From positions 248,001 to 312,000 of the forward strand of contig NZ_LMQL01000008.1 in NCBI RefSeq assembly GCF_001424545.1: a DNA stretch of 64,000 bases. Reading direction: 5' to 3'. This DNA is from Ramlibacter sp. Leaf400 (GTDB taxonomy: Bacteria > Pseudomonadota > Gammaproteobacteria > Burkholderiales > Burkholderiaceae_C). The translations under genes were made by a program, and so were the position numbers. Below, in pieces: positions 58,501-64,000 of the stretch. Position 1 is the first letter of the stretch; the number at the start of each line of letters is the position of its first letter. The notes beneath the pieces are model-generated. The model saw only the letters and a program-made list of their open reading frames with translations, ran no database searches and was not told the origin of the DNA.

Positions 58501-58587
58501 CCCGCCGAAGAGGAAGCGCTCACCGTGCGCGCCACCCGCGAAGCACTGGCCAAGCTGGACGCGAACCCGGAACGCCTGCTGGCCTGA
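55561..58587 (+). CDS. DUF1631-family protein with a very long glycine-rich insert
   Basis: This 1008-residue cytoplasmic protein (no signal) matches DUF1631 in its N-terminal 225 residues (QREHF/AIARQAREHFVAQI..., HMVEKMVAAYHSTNKFL) and in its C-terminal half (about 505-1008; TATSSEKATIEIVALMF, WGMGSCVLGFNAAAIN-like segment). The middle, about residues 229-495, is almost wholly Gly with Ser, Ala and a few Tyr, Phe and Gln, coded by GGC/GGT-type repeats. The family function is unknown to me. The GTG start at 55561 is close behind secF; a terminator follows. Confidence 0.85.
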   Translation: MSAPQPPSQAAIARQAREHFVAQIEGVLQPLGEAIRARLFELVDSATSSRDSQERRDAMLDFDRQRRAWQEGTAKAWRKAMVPPTATARVRMEAVNLSLIGDEVVENRILASRVALSVLEKATWELNDLKARMQHLEGAELAGPDVLRVESVTQLMIEQWGANGLQRQVWAMVQDVIARHMVEKMVAAYHSTNKFLVERGVLPDIDLSSRVKRGVSAAQPRRPEAPANAGGGGGGPGGGSAGGSGGGGGGQGSGFGGGGPSTGGYGGGGYGSTGGHSSAGGGYAGGSSGFGPGGAGPFGGGGGGGGGGGGGGGGGGGASGPGGFGGPGTGNSGPGGWGGGGGGSGSGGGAGGFSDGAGSSSGGGSGGGSGGGSGGGFGSGGSGGGAGQRGPGGGGAEAFGPGGGGGGYGGGSGGPGGASGGGSWGGAGAGSGGGAAGSGGAAGGGGGGGGGNGGYAGAGSPDSGGSRGSSPARGNAAGAPSNYGAQTRGLGGGVADETRLMTSSTPLARARMRATGVIGQLKRLLTEKVGFDPNQAAAPPSPALAEAMSRHVTQIQTQVQTEVGGDTAGEVVVYDDAAVERAAVDLRQRTGELKKKAATSSEKATIEIVALMFQSILSEERIPAAVRVWFARLQMPVLRVALAEPEFFGTLQHPARQLIDRMGSCVLGFNAAAINGSALEIEIKRVVQVIEQYPETGRRVFQLVYDEFQKFLSKYLTEKGDTQRLVSVAQQVEQKETMAIQYTIELRKMLSDIPVSDVIREFLFKVWAEVLAVAAVKHGPQHAETVMLKKSAADLVWSASAKPNRVERAKVIQELPALLERLRKGMTLMGLQGADQENHIKVIGDTLADAFMSKTESIPQQQIDAIGKRLENLEDFIADDPSVELELDQEALEMMLGIDASMIEVVTDGGSKPSDAMLAWAAELQQGNWFTLDHNGKVHQVQYVWCSQRGQLHLLASSEGRSFLIQLRRLASYLQAGLLLPAEEEALTVRATREALAKLDANPERLLA
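56245..57040 (+). repeat. Glycine-codon low-complexity tract inside the DUF1631 gene
   Basis: Repeated GGC/GGT/GGG triplets run for nearly 800 nt, including a stretch of about 16 consecutive Gly codons near 56460-56510. Because the units are triplets, length changes by slippage would keep the frame. The encoded segment is intrinsically disordered in character and could drive condensation or linker flexing. Confidence 0.85.
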
Positions 58588-58609
58588 GCGCTTTCGGCGC
58601 CCGGAAAAC

Positions 58610-58640
58610 AAAGGCCCGCATCGCGGGCCTTTTGCTTGCT
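58610..58640. terminator. Bidirectional Rho-independent terminator
   Basis: AAAGGCCCGC (58610-58619) pairs with GCGGGCCTTT (58623-58632) over a 3-nt loop and is followed by TTGCTTG on the plus strand and, read the other way, by TGTTTTCC. It lies between the convergent DUF1631 and smg genes and can serve both. Confidence 0.88.
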
Positions 58641-58653
58641 GGGGGTGGGCTCT

Positions 58654-59124
58654 TTAGTGGGCCAGGCGCCCCGCGGTGTCGTCGCACAGTTCATCGAGGA
58701 CCAGCGCATCGGGCTCGCGGCCCATGCTCCAGTAGACCATCAGCACGATGATCTTCAGGTCGTCGATCGACACCGGGTCGCCGGGCGCGGCCATCGCGCG
58801 GTCCAGCACGATCTCTCGCATCGCCGGGGGCATGACGCCGGCCGATTCGAGGAAGCTCACGAAGCCCAGGCACTGCGCGCCCAGGTGGTCCTGTTCGGCC
58901 ACCGAATAGACCCGCATGCTGTCGGGCGAGGGCGCCGCCGGCGGGGGATCGGGGAGCTGGGTGCTCTGGGCCGCGAAGTTCAGGCCGTCGAGCCAGGCGA
59001 GCGCCTGCTGGATCTCTTCGGCCTCGAAGCCCTGGGCACTGAGCTTGCGACCCAACTGGTGCAGTTCGGGGCATGCATCCCCGCGCCAGTAGTTCTCATA
59101 AACAAACACCAGCACTTCAAACAT
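58654..59124 (-). CDS. smg: Smg/DUF494 family protein
   Basis: The 156-residue protein begins MFEVLVFVYENYWRGD, the Smg pattern, and continues with GFEAEEIQQALAWLDGL and VLMVYWSMGREPDALVLDEL. Smg is commonly found near dprA; its function is not settled. The ATG at 59124 begins the conserved N-terminus. It is read in the same direction as dprA, 88 nt downstream of it. Confidence 0.93.
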   Translation of the reverse strand: MFEVLVFVYENYWRGDACPELHQLGRKLSAQGFEAEEIQQALAWLDGLNFAAQSTQLPDPPPAAPSPDSMRVYSVAEQDHLGAQCLGFVSFLESAGVMPPAMREIVLDRAMAAPGDPVSIDDLKIIVLMVYWSMGREPDALVLDELCDDTAGRLAH

Positions 59125-59212
59125 GCAGGGCAATATAGCCCAGAACCGGTGCGCATTTGGGGACGATTTTCGGCGCCGTGTTGCGCTTGCGCGTCGTGAA
59201 GCGCTGCGGCCT

Positions 59213-60331
59213 TCAACCGCGTTCGAGGCGCTGGAACAGTCCGCCGGGCAGGCGGGCGACGTGGCCCTCGAGCTCCATCTCCAGCAACTGCGCCTGCAGG
59301 TCGGCAGCCGACGTGCCGGTGCGCGCGATCAGGGCATCGAGCCCCACGGGGTCGTGGCCCAGCGCCTGCAACAGGGAAGTCTCCTTGACTGGGGCAGCAG
59401 GGACCGCCGCCAGACGAGGGTGGTGAGCGCGCGTTGCTGGCGCCAGTTCCTCCAGCACGTCCTGCGCCGTCTCCACCAGCTTGGCGCCCTGCCGCAGCAG
59501 CTCATGGCAGCCGCGCGCCTGCGGCGAGTGGATGGAGCCCGGCACGGCGAAGACCTCGCGGCCCTGCTCCGCGGCCATCCGCGCCGTGATCAGCGAGCCG
59601 GAGCGAACCGCCGCCTCGACCACCAGCGTGCCCTGGCCCAGCGCCGCGATGATTCGGTTGCGCTGCGGGAAGTTCTCGGACAGGGGCGGCGTGCCCAGGG
59701 GGTACTCGGAGACGATCAAGCCCTGCCCCGTGATGCGGTGGGCCAGGTCCCGGTGCTGGCTCGGGTACACGCGGTCCAGCCCGGTGCCGACCACGGCGAT
59801 GGTCGCGATTTGCCCCGGCGGCGAACCTTCCAGCGCGCCCTCGTGCGCCGCGGCGTCGATGCCCAGCGCCATGCCCGAAACCACCGTCCAGCCAGCCTGC
59901 GCGAAGGTGCGCCCGAACTGCTGGGCGTTGGCCCGCCCCTGCGGTGTCGGATTGCGGCTGCCGACGATGGCGATCGCCTGCGGCCATTGCACCTTCGCAA
60001 CGCCCTGGACGTACAGCATCAGCGGCGGGTCTTCGGTCTGCAGCAGCGCCTGGGGATAGGCGGGGTCGGCCAGGGTGAGCAGCCGGCGCGAGCCATCGCT
60101 GTCTTGCTGCAGCCAGTCCCAGGTGACGTCGACTTGGGCGGCCCAGCCGTCCGGCTCGGCTCGCAGGGCCTGGACCTGGGCGGGCCCCGCCACCGTGGCG
60201 AGCGCTTCCGGGTCCTGCGCGAAGACCTGCTGCGGCAGCCCGAAGGCAGCGAGCAGGCGCCGCGCGCTGCCGCGGCCCACGCCCGGCGTCAGCGCCAGGC
60301 GCAGCCAGGCGGCCAGCTCGTCGCGCTCCAT
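59213..60331 (-). CDS. dprA: DNA-processing protein DprA (Smf)
   Basis: DprA protects incoming single-stranded DNA and loads RecA during transformation. The 372-residue protein has an N-terminal SAM-like region, the Rossmann-like core (AIVGSRNPTPQG, SGMALGIDAAAHEGAL, VVGTGLDRVYP, FPQRNRIIAALGQG, GSLITARMAAEQGR) and a C-terminal winged-helix domain (about 310-370). It sits between smg and a LysM gene on the same strand. With the pilus genes elsewhere in the window, natural competence is possible. Confidence 0.95.
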   Translation of the reverse strand: MERDELAAWLRLALTPGVGRGSARRLLAAFGLPQQVFAQDPEALATVAGPAQVQALRAEPDGWAAQVDVTWDWLQQDSDGSRRLLTLADPAYPQALLQTEDPPLMLYVQGVAKVQWPQAIAIVGSRNPTPQGRANAQQFGRTFAQAGWTVVSGMALGIDAAAHEGALEGSPPGQIATIAVVGTGLDRVYPSQHRDLAHRITGQGLIVSEYPLGTPPLSENFPQRNRIIAALGQGTLVVEAAVRSGSLITARMAAEQGREVFAVPGSIHSPQARGCHELLRQGAKLVETAQDVLEELAPATRAHHPRLAAVPAAPVKETSLLQALGHDPVGLDALIARTGTSAADLQAQLLEMELEGHVARLPGGLFQRLERG

Positions 60332-60341
60332 GGCGCGGGGA

Positions 60342-61565
60342 TCAGCGCGGGTTGACGACGCGGTCGCCGACCTTCACGCCCTCGGGGGTCTCCAGGATCA
60401 GGGCGTAGGAAAGCCGCTCGAACGGGCGGAACACCATCATCAGGCCGTTGCGCTCGTCGGGCAGCTTGATCTGGGTGCGCTCGCCGGGCTGCGAGCGGTC
60501 GACGAGGCTCGCCCCGGCCTTCTGGATGGCCAGCACGTGGCCGGCGGTCAGGCCGTCGGCCGTGCCCTTGTTGATGACCACCACCTGGTTCTGGCCGGCC
60601 AGCGCGACGGCATCGCCGTACATCGAGACCACCATCGCGCCTTCGACCGGGCCTTCCGGCGCGCGCGGCGTGTAGCTCACGAGCTGGCGGCCGGGTTCGG
60701 GCATCAGCCGGTCGCCCACGCGCATCTCGCTGCGCGCGGAGACCACGTCGAGCGTGGCCGGCACTGCCGTGGCGCGCGTCTCGCCGCCGGAGGTGAGCAC
60801 GGTTTCGCTGCCCTCCCCGCGCACGAGCAGCGCCTTGCCCAGGTACTGCGCTTCATAGCCCAGCACCGCCTTGGTGATGGGATGCCGCAGCGGCGTGGCG
60901 GTGCGGAAGACGCGGAATTCCTCGCTGGGCCCGGTGGCGCGCGTGGCCAGTTGCGTGCCGTCGCTGCCGCGGGCGTAGATGCGGTCGCCCCGGGTGATCA
61001 GCACCCGCGCGTCGGGCGCCGCCACGATGCGCGGGGCGAGCTCGAGGGTGTTGCCTTCCAGGATCACCGGCTCGGCCAGGAAGGGCTCGATCAGGTGGCT
61101 CTGCAGCGTGGGCAGGGCGCCGTCGGCCAGCGCCTGGACGCGCACCCGCGGCGAGACGCGGATGGTCTCGGTGGGCACCTGGCCGCCCTGCGCCACCCGC
61201 AGGCGGGCGCGGTCGCCGAGCTTCTCCAGCACGAGCTGCTGGCCGGGGTAGATGCGGTGCGGGTTGCGCACGTCGTCCATGTTCATGCCCCACAGCTCGG
61301 GCCAGCGCCACGGACTGTTGAGGTACATGCGGGAGATGGCCCACAGCGTGTCGCCGGACTTGACGGTGTAGGTGTCGGGCGCGTTGGGCGCGAGCTCGCT
61401 CAGCGGCACGCCGGCCTGGGCCACCTGCTCGGCCGTCGAGCGCTGCGCCGGCGAGACCGGCTGGGCGGCGGCGGGCAGCGCGGCCAGCACGGTGACGGCC
61501 AGCAGGGCCACGAGCCCCAGGGCGAACGGCGGGACGACGGCCACGGCCTCACGTTGCTTCATCAT
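60342..61565 (-). CDS. LysM-domain exported protein
   Basis: The 407-residue protein has a Sec signal (about 10-37, ending AAAQ), a LysM domain near 65-115 (YTVKSGDTLWAISRMYLNSPWRWPELWGMN...IYPGQQLVL) and a long C-terminal region of repeated beta-strand character. It should bind peptidoglycan in the periplasm. The start at 61565 has AGGAG 7 nt upstream. Such a gene commonly accompanies dprA in Burkholderiales; it diverges from def. Confidence 0.9.
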   Translation of the reverse strand: MMKQREAVAVVPPFALGLVALLAVTVLAALPAAAQPVSPAQRSTAEQVAQAGVPLSELAPNAPDTYTVKSGDTLWAISRMYLNSPWRWPELWGMNMDDVRNPHRIYPGQQLVLEKLGDRARLRVAQGGQVPTETIRVSPRVRVQALADGALPTLQSHLIEPFLAEPVILEGNTLELAPRIVAAPDARVLITRGDRIYARGSDGTQLATRATGPSEEFRVFRTATPLRHPITKAVLGYEAQYLGKALLVRGEGSETVLTSGGETRATAVPATLDVVSARSEMRVGDRLMPEPGRQLVSYTPRAPEGPVEGAMVVSMYGDAVALAGQNQVVVINKGTADGLTAGHVLAIQKAGASLVDRSQPGERTQIKLPDERNGLMMVFRPFERLSYALILETPEGVKVGDRVVNPR

Positions 61566-61708
61566 GAGCACTCTCCTCCTCGTAACGGAACTTGACAATC
61601 CACTGTCGATTCTGCGTTCAAGCCCTTGATTGGGCAACGTTTATGGCCACGCCCATCGGCCGCCATCCGCAAAAGTGGCGAAAATAGCGACAGCCTTCAC
61701 CGTTCGCC

Positions 61709-62221
61709 ATGGCCCTTCTCCCCATTCTTTGCTATCCCGACCCGCGCCTTCACACCGTCGCCAAGCCGGTGCAGGCGGCGGACGCCCGCATCCGCCAGCT
61801 GGTGGCCGACATGCTCGAAACCATGTACGACGCCAACGGCATCGGACTGGCCGCGACCCAGGTCGACGTGCACGAGCGCGTCGTGGTGATCGACACCTCG
61901 GAAGAGCGCGACCAGCCGATGGTGCTCATCAACCCGGAGATCGTCTGGGCCAGCGAGGACAAGCAGCTGAATGACGAAGGCTGCCTGTCGGTTCCCGGCA
62001 TCTACGACGGCGTCGAGCGCTCCACCGCCGTGCGGGTGACGGCGCTGGACGAACACGGCCAATCGCGCACGATCGAAGCCGAAGGCCTGCTGTCCGTGTG
62101 CATCCAGCACGAGATGGACCATCTGCTGGGCAAGGTGTTCGTCGAATACCTCTCGCCGCTCAAGCGCAACCGCATCAAGACCAAGATGCTGAAGTCGCGC
62201 CGCGACCCGGTGCGCGCCTGA
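61709..62221 (+). CDS. def: Peptide deformylase
   Basis: Def removes the formyl group from new proteins. The 170-residue enzyme has [17 protein letters not shown] with metal ligand Cys92, and QHEMDHL with His134, Glu135 and His138. It is in a run with a lipoprotein gene and fmt, the gene that adds the formyl group to initiator tRNA. Confidence 0.97.
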   Translation: MALLPILCYPDPRLHTVAKPVQAADARIRQLVADMLETMYDANGIGLAATQVDVHERVVVIDTSEERDQPMVLINPEIVWASEDKQLNDEGCLSVPGIYDGVERSTAVRVTALDEHGQSRTIEAEGLLSVCIQHEMDHLLGKVFVEYLSPLKRNRIKTKMLKSRRDPVRA

Positions 62222-62231
62222 GGACCACGCC

Positions 62232-62726
62232 ATGCGCGGCCTGCTTGTCTCGATGTCGCTGGCAGCCCTGCTGGCCGGTTGCGCGGTCAACCCCTTCAAT
62301 GCCTCGGCCCTGCAGCCCGGCGCCAGCCGCCAGGACGTGATCGGCCGGCTGGGCACGCCCACCCGTGTCGTGCCCATCACGGGCGGGGAGCGCCTGCAGT
62401 ACTCGTACCAGCCCTTCGGCCGCGAGACCTGGATCGTGGACCTGGATGCGTCGGGCCGCGTGGTGCGCGCGGGCCAGGCGCTGAACACCCTGAACTTCAA
62501 CCGCATCGAACCCGGCCGCTGGTCGCGGGACGACGTCGAGCGCGAGTTCGGCCCGCCGGCCCGCATCGAGGCCGTCACGAGCTGGGGCGGTCCCATCATG
62601 ACCTACCGCTGGTGGGACGTGGACCGCAGCCCGATGTTCTATTGGGTCTACCTCGACCCGAGCGGCGTGGTGCGGCGTGCGCATCCGGGCATGGAGTTCG
62701 TGAACTCGCCCAACGTTCGCGACTGA
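62232..62726 (+). CDS. SmpA/OmlA-like small lipoprotein
   Basis: A 164-residue protein with a lipobox LLAGC (Cys17) and two BamE/SmpA-like segments ([20 protein letters not shown] and [21 protein letters not shown]), each with the G-x-S/W-R-D-V motif of that fold. It lies between def and fmt with 10 nt to def and a TGATG overlap to fmt. Its function is unknown; the duplicated motif suggests two tandem domains. Confidence 0.8.
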   Translation: MRGLLVSMSLAALLAGCAVNPFNASALQPGASRQDVIGRLGTPTRVVPITGGERLQYSYQPFGRETWIVDLDASGRVVRAGQALNTLNFNRIEPGRWSRDDVEREFGPPARIEAVTSWGGPIMTYRWWDVDRSPMFYWVYLDPSGVVRRAHPGMEFVNSPNVRD

Positions 62727-63694
62727 TGCGCGTCGCATTCGCCGGCACGCCCGACTTCGCCCGCGCCGCCCTGGAGCGGCTGCATGCCGCGGGTTTCGAC
62801 ATCCCGCTGGTGCTCACGCAACCGGACCGGCCCGCCCACCGCGGCATGAAGCTGCAGGCCTCGCCGGTCAAGCAGTTCGCGCAGGCGCAAGGCATCGCCG
62901 TCGCGCAGCCGCGCAGCCTGCGCATCGATGGCAAATATCCGGAGGAGGCGCAGGCCGCCCGCCAGGCGCTCGACGAGGCGCGGCCCGACGTGATGGTGGT
63001 GGCCGCATACGGCCTGATCCTGCCGCAGTGGACGCTAGCCCACCCCCGCCTGGGCTGCCTGAACATCCACGCTTCGCTGCTGCCCCGGTGGCGCGGCGCC
63101 GCGCCCATCCACCGCGCCATCGAGGCCGGCGATGCCGCCACCGGCGTGACCATCATGCAGATGGACGCCGGGCTGGACACCGGCGACATGCTGCTGGTCG
63201 AGCGGGTCGCCCTTCGCCCCGGAGACACCACCGGCACGCTTCATGACCGGCTGGCCGACCTCGGCGCGCGGCTGATCGTCGAGGCCCTCGAGATCGCGGC
63301 CTGCGGCGGCCTCACGCGCACGCCGCAGCCGGCCGAGGGCGTCACCTACGCCCAGAAGATCGACAAGGCCGAGGCCCAGGTGGACTGGTCGCAGCCCACC
63401 GCCGTGATCGAGCGGCGATTGCGCGCCTTCGATCCGTTCCCGGGCGCGTCCAGCCGTCTTGGCGACGAAACCCTCAAGCTGTGGCGCGGACAAGTGGTGG
63501 GCGAGCGCAGCGCGGCGCAGCCCCCCGGCACGGTGCTGGTCGCCGGCCCCGAGGGCATCGACGTGGCAACGGGCGACGGCGTGCTGCGCCTCACCGAGTT
63601 GCAACGCCCTGGCGGCAAGCGCCTGCCCGCCGCCGACTTCCTGCGCGGCGCCACGCTGGCGCCCGGCGCCCGTTTCGGAGCGGCACCGCCTTGA
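62726..63694 (+). CDS. fmt: Methionyl-tRNA formyltransferase
   Basis: Fmt formylates initiator Met-tRNA using 10-formyl-tetrahydrofolate. The 322-residue protein has [12 protein letters not shown], the catalytic [18 protein letters not shown] region (with Asn-His-Asp residues nearby; LDTGDML) and the C-terminal domain. The ATG at 62726 overlaps the upstream stop. Its own stop overlaps the following ATG. Confidence 0.97.
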   Translation: MRVAFAGTPDFARAALERLHAAGFDIPLVLTQPDRPAHRGMKLQASPVKQFAQAQGIAVAQPRSLRIDGKYPEEAQAARQALDEARPDVMVVAAYGLILPQWTLAHPRLGCLNIHASLLPRWRGAAPIHRAIEAGDAATGVTIMQMDAGLDTGDMLLVERVALRPGDTTGTLHDRLADLGARLIVEALEIAACGGLTRTPQPAEGVTYAQKIDKAEAQVDWSQPTAVIERRLRAFDPFPGASSRLGDETLKLWRGQVVGERSAAQPPGTVLVAGPEGIDVATGDGVLRLTELQRPGGKRLPAADFLRGATLAPGARFGAAPP

Positions 63695-64000
63695 TGTTCC
63701 TGGTGGGGGCGCTGCGACGGCACCGCGAATTCCGTGTCGGCATGCGGACCATGGCGCCCCAGGCGCCCGGCGTCGCGGCCTGGGGCCTGATGACGGGCGT
63801 GGCCATGGTGAAGTCCGGCCTGTCGACCGCCGAGTCCACCCTGATGGCGCTGCTGGTGTTCGCCGGCAGTTCGCAGCTCGCGTCGCTGCCGCTGATCATC
63901 GCCGGCGCCCCCGCGTGGGTGATTCTGGCCACGGGCTTCTGCGTCAACCTGCGCTTCGTGGTGTTCAGCCTGCACCTGCGGCCTTACCTGGTGCACCTGC
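63694..64000 (+). CDS. AzlC-family branched-chain amino-acid exporter subunit, 3' truncated by window edge
   Basis: About 102 residues are visible. WGLMTGVAMVKSGLSTAES, LVFAGSSQLASLPLI and FCVNLRFVVFSL match AzlC, the larger membrane subunit of the AzlCD/YgaZH amino-acid efflux pair; a small AzlD partner would be expected just beyond the window. The ATG at 63694 overlaps the fmt stop (TGATG). Confidence 0.87.
   Translation, partial: MFLVGALRRHREFRVGMRTMAPQAPGVAAWGLMTGVAMVKSGLSTAESTLMALLVFAGSSQLASLPLIIAGAPAWVILATGFCVNLRFVVFSLHLRPYLVHL

Overview
The window reads as a contiguous piece of a GC-rich betaproteobacterial chromosome, most likely order Burkholderiales and probably family Comamonadaceae (Ramlibacter/Variovorax-like). 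The evidence is gene content: fused indolepyruvate oxidoreductase, Smg-DprA-LysM-Def-Fmt order, DUF1631 and DUF3717 proteins, YaeQ, a TfpX/TfpZ-type pilin accessory protein, and third-codon G/C bias throughout. The genus is an inference. I see no rRNA, tRNA, CRISPR array, insertion sequence or prophage; the window holds about 51 protein genes, two of them cut by the window edges.

Layout. (1) 1-3.8 kb: end of a glycosyltransferase-like gene, argC, and sucCD closed by a strong terminator. (2) 3.96-13.8 kb: a co-directional signalling run of CHASE2 Ser/Thr kinase, PP2C phosphatase, tandem-FHA protein, CHASE2 adenylate cyclase, metallo-beta-lactamase-fold cyclic-nucleotide phosphodiesterase and a GAF-fused PilB/GspE motor ATPase. 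(3) 13.9-20.8 kb: a type IV pilin gene behind a near-perfect sigma-54 promoter, two PglL/Wzy-type oligosaccharyltransferases, moaC on the opposite strand, a TfpX/TfpZ-like pilin accessory protein and an M48 protease. (4) 20.7-27.1 kb: housekeeping and small genes (holin-4-like membrane protein, DUF3717, DUF2007, YaeQ, PurB, GST, exported glutathione peroxidase, ferritin-like protein, HldE-C/RfaE2).

(5) 27.2-33.6 kb, minus strand: a tetR-nodT-hlyD-RND efflux operon with 4-nt overlaps at its first two junctions and an inverted-repeat operator in front of the regulator. (6) 33.7-44.2 kb: glnE diverging from a yhdP-nitrilase-histidine kinase-FixJ-type regulator operon. (7) 44.2-48.5 kb: a 43-aa membrane peptide, mltA, a small lipoprotein, a Tat-exported PhoX-like phosphatase and an Lrp regulator. 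(8) 48.6-58.6 kb: fused 2-oxoacid (indolepyruvate) oxidoreductase, yajC-secD-secF and a DUF1631 protein with a glycine-rich insert of roughly 265 residues. (9) 58.7-64 kb: smg-dprA-lysM (minus) diverging from def-lipoprotein-fmt-azlC (plus).

The most striking part is region 2 running into region 3. Protein phosphorylation (kinase, phosphatase, phosphothreonine reader) and cyclic-nucleotide turnover (cyclase, phosphodiesterase) are encoded together with a sensor-fused secretion/pilus ATPase, directly upstream of the sigma-54-driven pilin and its probable glycosylation and accessory genes. I read this as a candidate regulatory circuit for type IV pili. The link is inferred from gene order and domains and is not demonstrated by the sequence.
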